DNA of 49,383 nt from Prorocentrum cordatum (GCA_963575745.1 CAUYUJ010000353.1:65649-115031), one strand, 5' to 3'; positions 19,310-29,851 are shown, numbered from the stretch's first letter. Notes: a model not told the origin generated them from the letters alone. Made by a program: numbers and translations.

Positions 19310-19795
19310 CGGCGACTCAAAAAGTTGGGGCGGTTTGCCTGCTTGCGTGCCCGACATCTCTTGCGTTCAAAGCTCATGTTGAGGATGTCTCACGCGAGGC
19401 GCAGGCGTCACCACTCCCAAGGGGGAGCGCAAGGGGGGTGACACGGGCCCGTTCGCGCCCAGATTGTGGGGACGTCTCAAGCAGTTTGCCTGTTCGCGTG
19501 CCCAACATCTCTTGCTCTCGGAGCTGTTTCTTGAGAGGATGTCTCAAGCGAGACGCTGGTCTCAGCACCGCCCGGGGGGCGCCAGGGGGTATGACAATCG
19601 CCCGGTCGCGCCCAGATTGTGGGGATGCTCCATTCGGTTTTCCTGCTTGCCTGCCTCATATCTCTCGCTTTCGGAGCCGATGTTGAAGATGGCTCAAATT
19701 AAACGCTGGTCTCAGAACGCACCGTCAGAAGGGGATTTCGCGTGCCCGTTTGCGCCCAGATTGCGCGGATGTCTCAGGCGGTGTGCCTGTTTCGG
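19310..19795. repeat. ~148-bp tandem repeat, about 3.3 units
   Basis: The phrase CGCCCAGATTGTGGGGA begins units at about 19457 and 19608, with a variant at about 19753. Within each unit come TTTGCCTG, CATCTCT(T/C)GC and GATG(T/G)CTCA in the same order. Units differ by roughly 20%, so the array is not recent. Arg/Ser-rich frames across it are not considered genes. Confidence 0.75.
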
Positions 19796-19884
19796 CCCCC
19801 CCAGGCTTGTCTTTGGACTTGTGTTACCTAGACGCCTCCCGGCCTCACCCACCCCCCTCCCACTATTCTTCCTTGATCAACAAC

Positions 19885-20490
19885 GCATTCACACTCGTAC
19901 TTACTCAACAGCAGCTCCTCCTCACCCAGACCCACACATCACAATCGTACCCAACCATACGCAGACCCACTCACACCCAAAGCCGCTCATATTTAGACTA
20001 ACTTACATCCAGGACTTGTTCACACAGGCTCACTCACACTCAGACTTACTCACACTCGGACTTGCTCACATTCAGATTCGCTCACCCTCAGACTCCCTTG
20101 TGCTCAAAATCACTCGTACTCAGGCTCCCTCATACTCAGACTCATACGGATATTACTCATATTAAGACTCACTCACATTCACACTTAACCACACTCAGAC
20201 TCACCCTCCCTCAACTGCACTCGTTGTCAGACTCACTCGTGCTCAGACCCGCTCAGACTTAGCCTCACATGCATAAACTCATTCCCAGCCCCAGTCACAC
20301 TCACACTCAGCCACAATCGAAGTCACTCACGCTCAGACTGACTCACACTCGGACTCACACATACTCAAACATTTTCGTACTCAGACCCTGTCATACTGAA
20401 ACCCACTCGCACGCAAACTCAGCCATACCCGATTTCACTCACACTCCGACTCACTCATCCTCAGATTACCCTCGCTCCGATTCACTGAAT
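19885..20490. repeat. ~12-bp ACTCACACTCAG minisatellite
   Basis: About 600 bp of degenerate 6- and 12-bp units close to ACTCACACTCAG. The strand bias (almost no G) gives Ser/Thr/His-rich frames with no biological support. Confidence 0.9.
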
Positions 20491-20827
20491 GTTACCTCTT
20501 GTGATGGTCCAGTGCTCCCTCGCTCTTCCGCTTGTGCTTCCTTCATCTCTCCTGAAAGATGCGCAGAAGAGGAGGACGCTACTGAAGTCGTCGCAATCGC
20601 CGTCGTCGTTGTCGCGCCCGTCGTCCATGCTGACTCGCTCTCACACCCAGAAGCTCAAAAGCAGCGCTCTTCAGCGATGCGTGGCAGGAATATGAGATGC
20701 ACATCTGGGGAGATCCGCGTCGAGCAATCCGTGACGTCCCGGGGCCAAGCGGAATGGATTTGCTACATGCGCTGGAGGTCTGGGGACGTCCCCTCCTTCG
20801 ACACCTCGAGGGCGAGGCCCATCTTAC
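20491..20827. other. unassigned sequence
   Basis: No repeat or domain recognised. A plus-strand frame of 240 codons passes through, but its first third is minisatellite and its last part is the R1 repeat. Confidence 0.35.
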
Positions 20828-20990
20828 AGGGGCCCCGGGACATACAAATGCAGAGGCACAAATCCCAGGATTCCTTTGAACATACTGTTCCTGGGTTGTC
20901 GTCGTTCCCTCCACTTCCCCTGTGTTTCAGTCTTGTCCTGGGGATCATCGACGATTCTTCGTGTCTGTGTGAATTTTTCTGCCCCTCCTG
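20828..20990. repeat. dispersed repeat R1, copy 3
   Basis: AGGGGCCCCGGGACATACAA at the start, CAGGATTCC in the middle, ATCATCGACGAT and CGTGTCTGTGTGAATTTTT at the end. It is similar in length to the copy at 3171-3330 and in the same orientation as both others. Confidence 0.6.
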
Positions 20991-21067
20991 ACATCTCTGG
21001 GGCGCCCGGCTTGGAAGGCCCAGAGCCCTTGCAGGTGCACGGTTTCCCCCGGGGCCGTAGGCGACCC

Positions 21068-21605
21068 GAGGAGGAGGAAGAGGAGGAGGAGGAGGAGGAG
21101 GAGGAGGAGGAGGAGGAGGAGGAGGAACGAGGAAGGAGGAGGTAGGACGGAGTGGCAGGAGGAGGAGAGGAGGAAGGAGGAGGAGAGGAGTGAGGAGGAG
21201 AGGAGAGGAGGAGAGGAGGAGAGGTGTGAGGAGGGGTGGAGGAGGAGGAGCAGGGTGTATCAGAGGAGCAGGAGAGAGGAGGATGAAGATGATGTAGAGT
21301 TAGGATGGAGAATGACGAGACGGAGGTAACAGGAGGAGGGAGGAGGAGAGGAGGAGGGAGGAGGAGGGATGAGGAGGAGGGATGAGGGAGAGGGAGGAGG
21401 GAGGAGGATGAGGGGAGGAGGAGGGAGAGGGGGGAGAGGAGGAGGGGGAGAGGGAGGATGTAGGAGGGAGGAGGGAGGAGGAAGGGGAGGAGGGAGGGGG
21501 ATGAGGAAGGAGGGGAGGGGAGAGGTGGAGGAGGGGAGAGGAGGAGGAGGAGGAGGAGGAGGAGGAGGAGGAGGAGGAGGAGGAGGAGGAGGAGGAGGAG
21601 GACGA
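21068..21605. repeat. (GGA)n tract
   Basis: About 540 bp of imperfect GGA/GGGA/AGG purine repeats on the plus strand with almost no pyrimidines between 21376 and 21600. A polypurine strand of this length can form triplex (H-DNA). Confidence 0.95.
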
Positions 21606-21796
21606 AGAGGACGGGTCGCGTAAGTCGTTCGGGGAAACCAACCACCTGCAGGCGGCGAGCCCCGCGGCGCGCCTGCAGCGTGACGCCGGCACCGAGCGTG
21701 CCCAGGACGAAAGCCAGCAACGGGAAGGTGTGGTGGCGGTGCGCCTCCTCGTGGCCCTCGCTGCCGTGCGCCTGGAGGATACTTTTCCCTCCTATA

Positions 21797-21972
21797 CAGT
21801 CGGGGCGTTGACCTAAGGAACCCTAAATAAGGAACGAGGCCCCTGTTTTCCTCAAGTTGAACTTCGATTTCCCATCGAAGACCTAAGGACGACCTAAAGC
21901 AAGCTGTGAAACAATCAAGGAGCACGGAGCCCCTCCCCAACGAAAAGGGTTCCTTCTTCAGCGCCCCGACTG
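21797..21972. mobile_element. TA-flanked MITE family M1, copy 2
   Basis: 176 bp with the same CAGTCGGGGCG ends as 4486-4662 and TA on both sides (21795-21796, 21973-21974). Conserved interior phrases include GGAACCCTAAATAAGGAACG and AACGAAAAGGGTTCCTTCTT-like ends. No coding capacity. Confidence 0.85.
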
Positions 21973-22449
21973 TACAACCAATGCGTGGATGATAGAAACT
22001 GCCAGCTTTCCCACGGAGGGAACGGGGGCTGAAGCATGCGAAGCACCAGCCACGAGAGAGAGGAGGGAGAGCGGGCAAGAGCGGCGGGTGGTAAAACCAA
22101 ATTTTGTGTCCACCAACGCGTATGCAACTCGAGATCCTGGGCCCAGGCCAGAAAAAAGAAACGCCAAACTGGCCGTTTGCGTTCTTGGGGATGATGAATG
22201 AACCCCCCAACCGTTCGAACTATGTAACATTTCTGACGTTCTCGTCGATTCCAGGCGGGCTTCTGGCCGTACGGGGATGCTAGCCTTCAGCTTTGCGCCT
22301 TCCCTCCTGGAAGGTGTTCCTGGGGGTGCCCATGAGTTGTGGCCCCTCTCGTGGCCCTCGCTGCGCGGCGCCTAGATGAATAGAAATGCATGGAGCTGCG
22401 CTTTCGGATGAGCCACTCTGTGCTGCCATTTGCACCTGCCGACGAACCC
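21973..22449. other. unassigned sequence
   Basis: GC-moderate, no repeats. A phrase CGTGGCCCTCGCTG(C/G) near 22354 also occurs near 21750, on both sides of the MITE, suggesting an older local duplication. No gene is recognised. Confidence 0.35.
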
Positions 22450-22590
22450 AAGGAGGAGAAGGGAGGAGGAGAGGAGGCGGACGGAGGAGTGGGATGGAGG
22501 AGGTAGGGGAGGAGGACGATGAGGAGGAGGAGAACGAGGAGGAGGCGGAGGATCGGAGAAGGATGAGGAGGAGGAGGAGGAGGGCGACAA
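22450..22590. repeat. (GGA)n tract
   Basis: Imperfect purine repeat with GAGGAGGAC variants. Confidence 0.9.
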
Positions 22591-22657
22591 TAAGACTCTT
22601 TCGCCATCAGCATCTCAACGTATCAGGTGGACGAGGAGGAGGAAGAGGAGTTCTAAT

Positions 22658-23335
22658 GACCTCCTCCTCCTCCTCCTCCTCCACCTCCTCCCTCCTCCCT
22701 GGTGCTCCTCCTCCTCCTCCTCCTCCTCCTCCTTCCCTCCTCCTCCTCCTCCTCCCTCCTCCTCCTCCCCTCCTCCTCCTCCTCCTCCTCCCCCTCCTCC
22801 TCCTCCCTCCTCCACCTTCCTCCCCCCTCGACCCCCCGTTCCTTCCCCCTCCTCCTCCTCCTCCTCCTTCCTCCTCCTCTCTCCTCCTCCTCCTCCTTCC
22901 TCCTCCGCCCTCCTCCTCCCCTCCTCCTCTCCTCCCTCCTCCTCCTCCTCCTCCTCCTCCTCCTCCTCCTCCTCCTCCGCCTCCTCCTCTCCTCCTCCTC
23001 CTCCTCCTCCTCCTTCCCACCCTCCTCCTCCTCCTCCTCCTCCTCCTCCGCTCCTCCTCCTCCTCCTCCCTCCTCCTCCTCCTCATCATCCTCCTCCTCC
23101 TCCGCCCTCCTCCTTCGTCCTCCCGTCCTCCTTCGTCTTCCTCGTCCTCCTCGTCCTCCTCGTTCCTCGCTTCGTCCTCCCCTCCTCCTCTCCGCACTCG
23201 TCCTCCTCTTCCTCCTCTTCCTCCTCGTCCTCCCTCGTCCTACCTCGGTCCTCCCTCGTCCTCCTCCTCCTCCTCCTCCTCCTCCTCCTCCTCCTTCTCC
23301 TCCTCCTCCTCCCCCTCTTCCTCCTCATCGTCCCT
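22658..23335. repeat. (CCT)n tract, longest in window
   Basis: Nearly 680 bp of CCT-rich pyrimidine sequence with CGT and CAT interruptions toward the right. The sequence 23336-23610 is unassigned. A GGA tract of opposite polarity follows at 23611. Confidence 0.95.
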
Positions 23336-23610
23336 CATCCGGGAGAACTCAGAATCCGCTTGGGCGTGGCCTGAGCGGGGGCTGCGCTGCGTGGGGGTGG
23401 TGCTTAGAGACTGGGGTCGTAGGCGGACGCCTCTTGGCCTCTGGCCAACTGGCAACGGTCAGCAGCCCTTGGGGACCTGGCTACACTCGCCGTGAATGGC
23501 ACCCGTCTCGGGCGGGTGGTAATGGGGGGTGGCCCAAATTGGGGCGGGGGCGGAGAAAAGGCCTTTTAGGGCTTTTCCTACTCATCCTCCATCTTGGCCA
23601 CCCCTCATTA

Positions 23611-23862
23611 ATGAAGGAGGAGGAGGAGGAGGAGGAGGAGGAGGGAGGAGGAGGAGGAGGAGGAGGAGGAGGAGGGGGACGGAGAGGGAGGCGGGGGAGG
23701 AGGGGGAGGAGGAGGAGGGAGGAAGGAGGGAGGAGGGAGGAGGGAGGAGAAGGGAGGAGGAGGGGAGAGGGGGAGGGGAGGGGGAGGGGGAGGAGGGGGA
23801 GGAGGAGGAGGAGGAGGAGGAGGAGGAAGGAGGAGGAGGAGGAGGAGGAGGAGGAGGAGGAG
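23611..23862. repeat. (GGA)n tract flanking the LINE-like element, left
   Basis: GGA/GGGA purine tract that runs directly into the LINE-like coding frame at 23863 with no untranslated spacer. The matching tract on the other side begins at 27721. Confidence 0.95.
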
Positions 23863-25398
23863 CTGGCGAATGTGGAGTTTACCCCGTCCCGGCTTCCTCA
23901 TGATGATGGTGATGTTCAAGGCTCTACCTGTACCCCCTTAAACTCCCGAACAAGAAGGACCCCCTGGAATTCCCGGTCACGTCGTTCGTTCGTTCATGAT
24001 GATGATGCTCCTCAGCGCCCACTCGCTCCAGTAGCCCCAGCTCTCCCGGAGGAGGCCGAGGAAGCACGAGCTGAGGAGGAGGCGGCTAAGGAGGAGGAGG
24101 AGGAGGGCGAGGAGGTTGAGGAGGTTGAGGAGGAAGCTAAAGAGGTGGAGGAAGGTGATTTGCAGCTAATCCGGCAGGCTGTGCGCCTGCTCACCCACGA
24201 TCCTTTCTCTGCCAGGGCGAAGAAAGGGTGCAGGGAGGCCCTTATTGCGGCCAAGCGCATTCGGGATAAAGCTGATAAATCCGCCTTCCGGGAACAGCAG
24301 GCAGGTTTCATGAAGTGGCTGCGCGACAGCTTGCAGGGTGGTTCTCGCTGGGCGCACTGGCACACAACGCACTGGGGGCATCCTCCGGCAGAAGCGCAGC
24401 ATGAGCAGGATGAGGATGGGCAGCTCGAAGGAGGGATGCAGGCGGCAGTGCAGAGGAAGCAGGGGCGCTGGGAAGGTTTCTGGCAGGCATCCCCGGAGCG
24501 CCCCATGGAGCAACAGTGGTGGCAGGAGTTCAGAGAGGCAGCGGAGGCTGAGAGATGTGAGCTCCCCCCGCTGACCCTGGATTCTTTATCCACTATCTGT
24601 GGCAGCTTCAAGAAGCAGCTGGGCATGGGGGTGGACCAGTGGCACCCCTCACTCTGGAAATCTCTCCCGCCAGGGGCGCTGGAAGAAATTCTGGAGATTA
24701 TCATTGGCATCGAAGAGGAGCTAGCGTGGCCAGCCCCCATGCTTGTAAATGAGATTGGTCTCCACCCCAAGCCGCCTCCACAAGGAGGGGACAGGCCAAT
24801 TGCTCGCACGCAGACCCTGTATCGCGTGTGGGGGAGGCTTCGGAAAGAGCCCGTGGTATCCTGGGAGGCTGCGAAGGCGGGCTTTTGGGATTGTGCTGTG
24901 CGTAATTCCAGTGCGTTGCGAGCCGGGCTCCTGCGGGCCCTCAAAGTTGAAATAGGCGGCTTCGACTGGGCACAGGCCATGATAGACTGCGAGAAGTTCT
25001 ACGACACGTTAAAGCCTTTCTTCATCTTCTATTACGGCCGTGCCTTAGGCTACCCATTAACTGTTATGTACTTGGGGATGTCAATGCATATGGCTGACCG
25101 TGTCATTACAGTGCAAGGTGCAGCTCCCGATTTTATCCAGATATCGACTTCGATATTGGCAGGCTGTGTTCAGAGTGTAGCGTGGAGTCGAGCGTATCTG
25201 CACGATATGCTTCGCGAAACACATGCCCGTTATCTTCCACGAGGGCTGATGCAGGAACCGCACCGAGGTCTTCGTCCATTGGAGGTTCAGACCTGGGTGG
25301 ATGACACAGCTTTGCAGGTATTGGGGAATGCGCGGGATGTAGTCAGACAGTGCTCCGAAGCTCTGATCCACCTATTCCGTCGCATGCAAGGACAATAA
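23863..25398 (+). pseudogene. LINE-like reverse transcriptase, copy 1, N-terminal segment
   Basis: The open frame enters from the GGA tract, so no start can be assigned. An acidic Glu-rich stretch is followed by ICGSFKKQLGMGVDQWHPSL (RT motif 0), KPPPQGGDRPIARTQTLYRV (motif 2, about 24769-24840), DWAQAMIDCEKFYDTL (motif A, about 24964-25012), SILAGCVQSVAWSR (motif B, about 25153-25195) and QTWVDDTALQVLG (motif C, WVDD). This is a non-LTR RT of the type abundant in dinoflagellates. No endonuclease domain is seen upstream, so the element is 5'-truncated or lacks one. The frame stops at TAA 25396-25398, but the same frame continues sensibly beyond it. Confidence 0.75.
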
Positions 25399-26787
25399 CT
25401 GAGGATTTCAGGTAAGACAGTTTTGTTAGCTAGCCAACCCAAGCTCGTTCAGCAGATTGCTGCCAATGTCCAGGCAGGTTGTGGCATCAACCTGAAATGT
25501 GTCACTGCCTCTCGCGACTTAGGAATCGATTTTTCGAGTAAGAGGCGTAGCACCGTCACGGTCCAGGGTCGGCTTAAGAAAGCCTCTGCTCGTGCTCGTC
25601 GCATAAAGGGTTTAATCAAAGCCAACCGCACGGCGAAACGCTTGGCCCGCACTGGTTTTAAACCCCAGGCCTCGTGGGGCCTGGCAGGGCAGGGAGCTGC
25701 CCCCACCACCCTTCTGAAGATCAGAAGCCAGATAGCCTCCATGAGCGGCGTGCAACGTCATGGAGGATGCGCCACGGTAGCGCTCCGTTTAGGGTTTACC
25801 CAGCTAGATGATCCATTAGTGTTTGGCCGCCTCGACTTGGTCAAGTCTTGGTTGGAAGTGGCGCCGCAAGTAGGCTGGGCCACGCCGTGTCTTTCCAATG
25901 CGTGGGCATGCTGCCGGCGCGCCATAGCGAATGCTAAGTCTCCATGGTGTAAAGTGAAGGGCCCCATGGAGGCCTTGATGGCGATGCTACTCCAACTTGG
26001 CTGGGATCCTGTGAGCCCGTACAAGTGGCTCGACGATGCAGGACAGGTGTATTTTCTTGCCCCGGAGCTTTCCGCCGACCAGCGCACCCCCTTTTACCTT
26101 GAGCCCGCTAGGGGCAGCCCCCAGGGATGGAGGCAGTGCGTTTTGGCGGAGGTGGAGGGGGCGCTGGAGCAGAAGGTGTGGGAGCAGCATGCGTCTCAGC
26201 ATTTCTGTGGGGCAGGTTTAGAATTCGGGTGTGACCTCACTCCTCTCCGCCGCCACCTCGCGAGGTTGAGGTCTAAGGGGGAGGCCAGTTTGGCAGCCGT
26301 CCTCGAGATGGTGGCCACAGGCGCCCTATGGCCCGCCACGAGGCGCGCTCCCCAGGCCCCCGTCGGGTCTGAGGAGAGGCGTTGCCGGCGGTGTGGGCAG
26401 GAGGAGGAGGATCTTTTTCACCAGATGTGGAGCTGCCCCTGCAACCCCCCTCTCTCTCCTGAGGACCTCCCCCTTGCCCTGGAAGCCCGTGAGAAACATG
26501 CCGAGTTCCCATGTTTTTGGCTCCGCGGTTTGACTCCTGTTTTATGGGTCCACGACTTGGTCGATTCGTGGCCGGAGGGCCAGGCCATTTTTGAAGGAGC
26601 ATTCGATGCAGGAGGGCGCGTGCCCTTAGGCGCTGATGATCGGGTCGGGTCGGACGGGAGTGGGGGGGATTGTACTGACGATAAGCGCCTCCGTCGTTGC
26701 GGATGGGGTTGCGCCATTGTCCAGGGAGGCCATGTGGTAGGCAGAGCGTACGGCACCCTCCCAGGACGGATCCAGACGGTTCCCTAG
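25399..26787 (+). pseudogene. LINE-like element copy 1: RT thumb, zinc knuckle, start of RNase H
   Basis: Continues in the same frame after the TAA at 25396. SGKTVLLASQPKLVQQIAAN and SRDLGIDFSS are the RT thumb region. Further on, RRCRRCGQ ... FHQMWSCPCN is a CCHC zinc knuckle (about 26380-26440) typical of LINE C-termini, then VGSDGSGGD opens RNase H with its first catalytic Asp. The frame ends at 26785-26787 because one C is missing relative to the other copy (CCCTAG against CCCCTAG). Confidence 0.7.
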
Positions 26788-27720
26788 CGGAGCTGGTCGG
26801 TATCACCGTAGCTTTGCAACGCACTATTGGTGAATGTCATTTTGTGCTCGACTGCCAGAGTGTGATTGATGGGATTCGTCATGGACCCCAATGGAAGCAC
26901 GAGGCTAATTCGGCTGCGTGGCTCGATTTCTGGGAGGCCTATGAAGGCCATCCAGGGCCGTGCCAATTTAAAAAGGTAAAGTCCCACCTCGAAGAAGGGG
27001 ATGTGGGGTCCACATTACCCGGGAAGATTTTACCGCCAACCAGGCCGCGGGTGAGTGTGCAAGTGAAGGGGCGCGCATGGCCAGGCTCCCACAGCATATC
27101 ATCCAGCAGGTAATCGACATAGATAATAAAGCTGTCCGCGTGCAGAGGCGCCTGACAGAAGTCGCTCTGCAAGTGGCTATCCAGACCCCATCCCTATACT
27201 CGGCCACCTCTAGAGCTGATCGTGTGGCCCGCAGTCGAGCGTCCAGGGCCCAGCGTCAATCGAACGTTGAGCAAGCACTGCAGGAGACCACACACAGCGT
27301 GATCGAGAAGGGGGGTATAAATTGTGTATTGTCTGCCGCGGGCGCCCTACCAAAGAGTGTGGGACGCTGGAGTGGCTTGCCTTGCTTTGCCCAGGTCGGC
27401 CGCACCAGATCCATCAGAGCCACGATGTGTCTTGTACTCGTGAACTCTGGTGGTGTCGCAAGTGTGGGGCTTACAGCAGTGCGAAGATAAGCGCAGGGTT
27501 GCAAGGCACCTGCCACCGCCCAACAGACTGGGGCAAGAAGGTCGCTGTCACAACTCATGGATATGGACCCCTACCCCAGGTCTGAAGACTCGGCCAGACA
27601 TGAGCTTGGCAAGGAGGCTGGGTGCAGATAGTTTCCACGCGGCGAGCGCCGTTACCGTCCGCGGTCATGTGCGGACTGGACTTGGATTGCTGCGATCCGT
27701 CCCGGGTGTGGATAAGCGCC
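26788..27720 (+). pseudogene. LINE-like element copy 1: rest of RNase H and C-terminal Cys/His module
   Basis: After the frameshift at 26785 the protein resumes one frame over: AELVGITVALQ (catalytic Glu) and FVLDCQSVIDGI (second Asp). A second lost G at about 27005 shifts it again before the NQAA(D) end of RNase H. A third frame gives ARLPQHIIQQVIDIDNKAVR. From about 27320 yet another frame encodes CIVCRGRPTKECG, then HQSHDVSCTRELWWCRKCG, a Cys/His-rich terminal module. 27540-27720 is clearly more diverged from its partner (36231-36382) than the rest. Confidence 0.65.
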
Positions 27721-27925
27721 AGGAGGAGCAGGCAGGAGAGGCAGAGGGAGGAGGAGGACAGGCAGGAGAGACAGAGAGGAAGGAAGGCAGGAGGAGGAGG
27801 AGTGAGAAAGGAGCAGGAGGAGGAGCAGAGGAGGAGGAGGGAGGAGGAGAATGAGGAGGAGGAGGAGGAGGAGGAGGAGGAGGAGGAGGAGGAGGAGGAG
27901 GAGGAGGAGGAGGAGGAGGAGGAGG
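27721..27925. repeat. (GGA)n tract flanking the LINE-like element, right
   Basis: Begins directly after GCGCC at 27716-27720, the same junction as in the partner (36378-36382). It opens with GGAGGAGCAGGCAGGAGAGG variants and then becomes pure GGA. Confidence 0.95.
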
Positions 27926-28122
27926 CCGCCCGACTGCCCCTGGGCTGGCGCGCATCGGCTCTCCGGCCTTCGCTGGCCTGCGCGGCTGCTCGCCTGCGCG
28001 GGGGGGCGGCCCCTGCCCGCCGCCGCGGGGCCCTCCACGGTCGACCCTACGGGCTCTCGAGGGCGCGGGCGAGGGGGTCAGCCCGAGGGGGCGCGGCTCC
28101 TGGGGTCGGGGTCCCCGCCTCG

Positions 28123-28795
28123 GCGGTGGACAAACCTCCCTGTAGTACAAGTAAACCACTCGGGCGTTGGCAGGACGGGGTTTAGTGGAGCCTGGTCTAG
28201 TAATCTGTACCGGGGGCGCCCCCCCGTCGCATTTCCACCAACCGGAACTGCCGTCACCCGAAAAAACACCAGTTACGGCAAACCCGGTTTAATGAATCTG
28301 GCCAAGTCGAAGGCCCCGGGGCCCTACCACTAGCTGGGTCCCCTTACCCGGGGTCCTGGCCATATCCGATCGGCGGTGGACAAACCTCCCTTTAGCAAAC
28401 CACCCCCTAGCGAAAACGGCCCAGGGCCGAAACCGACGGACCTGGACCGGCAACAATGACGGCCGCGACGCCCCCCCGCGAACCGAGAACGGACAATTCG
28501 AGGAGGAGGAGGAGGAGGAGGAGGAGGAGGAGGAGGAGGAGCACGAGGAGGAGGAGGAGGAGGAGGAGAAAGGAGGAAGGAGGAGGAAGGAGAAACGAGA
28601 GGAGTGAGGAGGAGGAGGAGAGAAACGAGGAGGAGGAGGAGGAGGAGGAGGAGGGAGCAAGAGGAGGAGGAGGAGGAGGAGGAGGGAGGATGGAGGAGGA
28701 GGAGAGGAGGAGGAGGAGGAGGAGGAGGAGGAGGAGGAAGGAGGAGGAGGAGGAGGAGGAGGGGGGAGGGTAGGAGGTCTAGCAACCTCCGACCG
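28123..28795. repeat. dispersed repeat R2, copy interrupted by (GGA)n
   Basis: The phrase CGGTGGACAAACCTCCCT occurs at 28125 and 28373, the second followed by AAACGGCC, CCGAAACCGACGGACCTGGA and ACGGCCGCGACGCC, up to GGACAATTC. A GGA tract of about 270 bp follows (28500-28770), after which the repeat resumes with GGGTAGGAGGTCTA and ACCTCCGA. The copy at 42597-42765 has only 16 bp in place of the GGA tract. Confidence 0.7.
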
Positions 28796-28839
28796 CCGCC
28801 CAGTCGTGTGGAGAGGGTGCCGCGGTCCTGCTGTGAGGT

Positions 28840-29470
28840 CGGGCATGCCCCCCTACAGGCGGTCTGCGGACGAAAAACATCAAAAGTCAACACATATCAA
28901 ACAATACGCAGAAATACTAGAAGAATCGTCCCCAGACATTTTTTCGACCATTCTTGAATCTTCCTCCTGTAGAGGGACACGCCCGACTCATGTCACCCTA
29001 CAGGCGGATTGTGGACGAAAAACATCAAAAGTCAACACATACTAAACAATACACCCTGCGAAATGCTTAAGAAATCATGGGTCAAGAAATTCACAGTCTC
29101 AGAATTTGAATAACCCCCCCAGTTTCTACCAAAAAGTTAGGTTCTCCATGGAAGCAATCAGAGTAATCGAGACTCTGGCCGAAACCTTACGTCTTCTTAA
29201 GCATCGCCTAGGGTGGACGCACACGTACCAGAAGAATCGCCCCCAGACTTTTTTTCGACCACTCTTGAATCTCTGCAGAAGGACACAAGGGCTCCTAACT
29301 TCGCGCTTCGCGCTGCGCGAAGCGCGAAGTGCGAATAACTTCGCGCTCTCGCGCCACCTCCCAGGGGAGAAGTGGAGGGTGAGGAGGAATCGGAGCCGAA
29401 CCGCGAAGCGCGAAGCGCGAATAACTTCGCGCCCTCGAGGGCGCCCTTGAGGACACGCCCGACTCACGTA
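28840..29470. repeat. locally repeated units and a GCGCGAAG palindrome
   Basis: A phrase containing CTACAGGCGG and GGACGAAAAACATCAAAAGT occurs at about 28853 and 29009. AGAAGAATCG(T/C)CCCCAGAC with TTTTTTTCGACCA occurs at about 28919 and 29231. CACGCCCGACTCA occurs at about 28979 and 29456. A perfect 15-bp inverted repeat ACTTCGCGCTTCGCG with a CTG loop lies at 29298-29330, and GCGAATAACTTCGCGC recurs twice nearby. No gene is seen. Confidence 0.6.
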
Positions 29471-29599
29471 AGCCTGCTGGGCCCTTGGGCGGCGCAGTCG
29501 CGCCGTCACCGTGCAGCGCGCGCCCCCCCCCCCGCTCCCCTCGGCCGCGCGGGCGGGGCGCGAGGGCGCCGTCGCCGGCAGCGGCCGTGAAGGTGAGCG

Positions 29600-29785
29600 T
29601 TATTGTTTTTGTTTTTGTTGTTTTTGTTGTTGTTGTTGCTGTTGTTGTTTGTTGTTGTTGATGTTGTTGTTGCTGTTGTTGTTGCTGTTGTTGTTGTTGT
29701 TGTTGTTGTTGCTGTTTTTGTTTTTGTTTTTGTTGTAGTTGTTGTTGTTGTTGTTGTTGTTGTTGCTGTTGTTTTTTGTTTATGA
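29600..29785. repeat. (GTT)n repeat
   Basis: GTT triplets with GCT and GTTTTT interruptions. The poly-Gln and poly-Val/Leu frames over it are artefacts. Confidence 0.95.
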
Positions 29786-29851
29786 ATCGGCGTTTCGGCA
29801 TTGGGCGGACAAAAAGGGGTTGCGCAGGGACCGACCGTCCCGGCATTCCTA

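Noticed and set aside
22702-23610. Very long Leu/Ser/Pro and Glu/Gly/Arg open frames across CCT/GGA tracts here and elsewhere
   Set aside because: They are translations of triplet repeats, present on both strands and in all frames, with no domain or codon bias.
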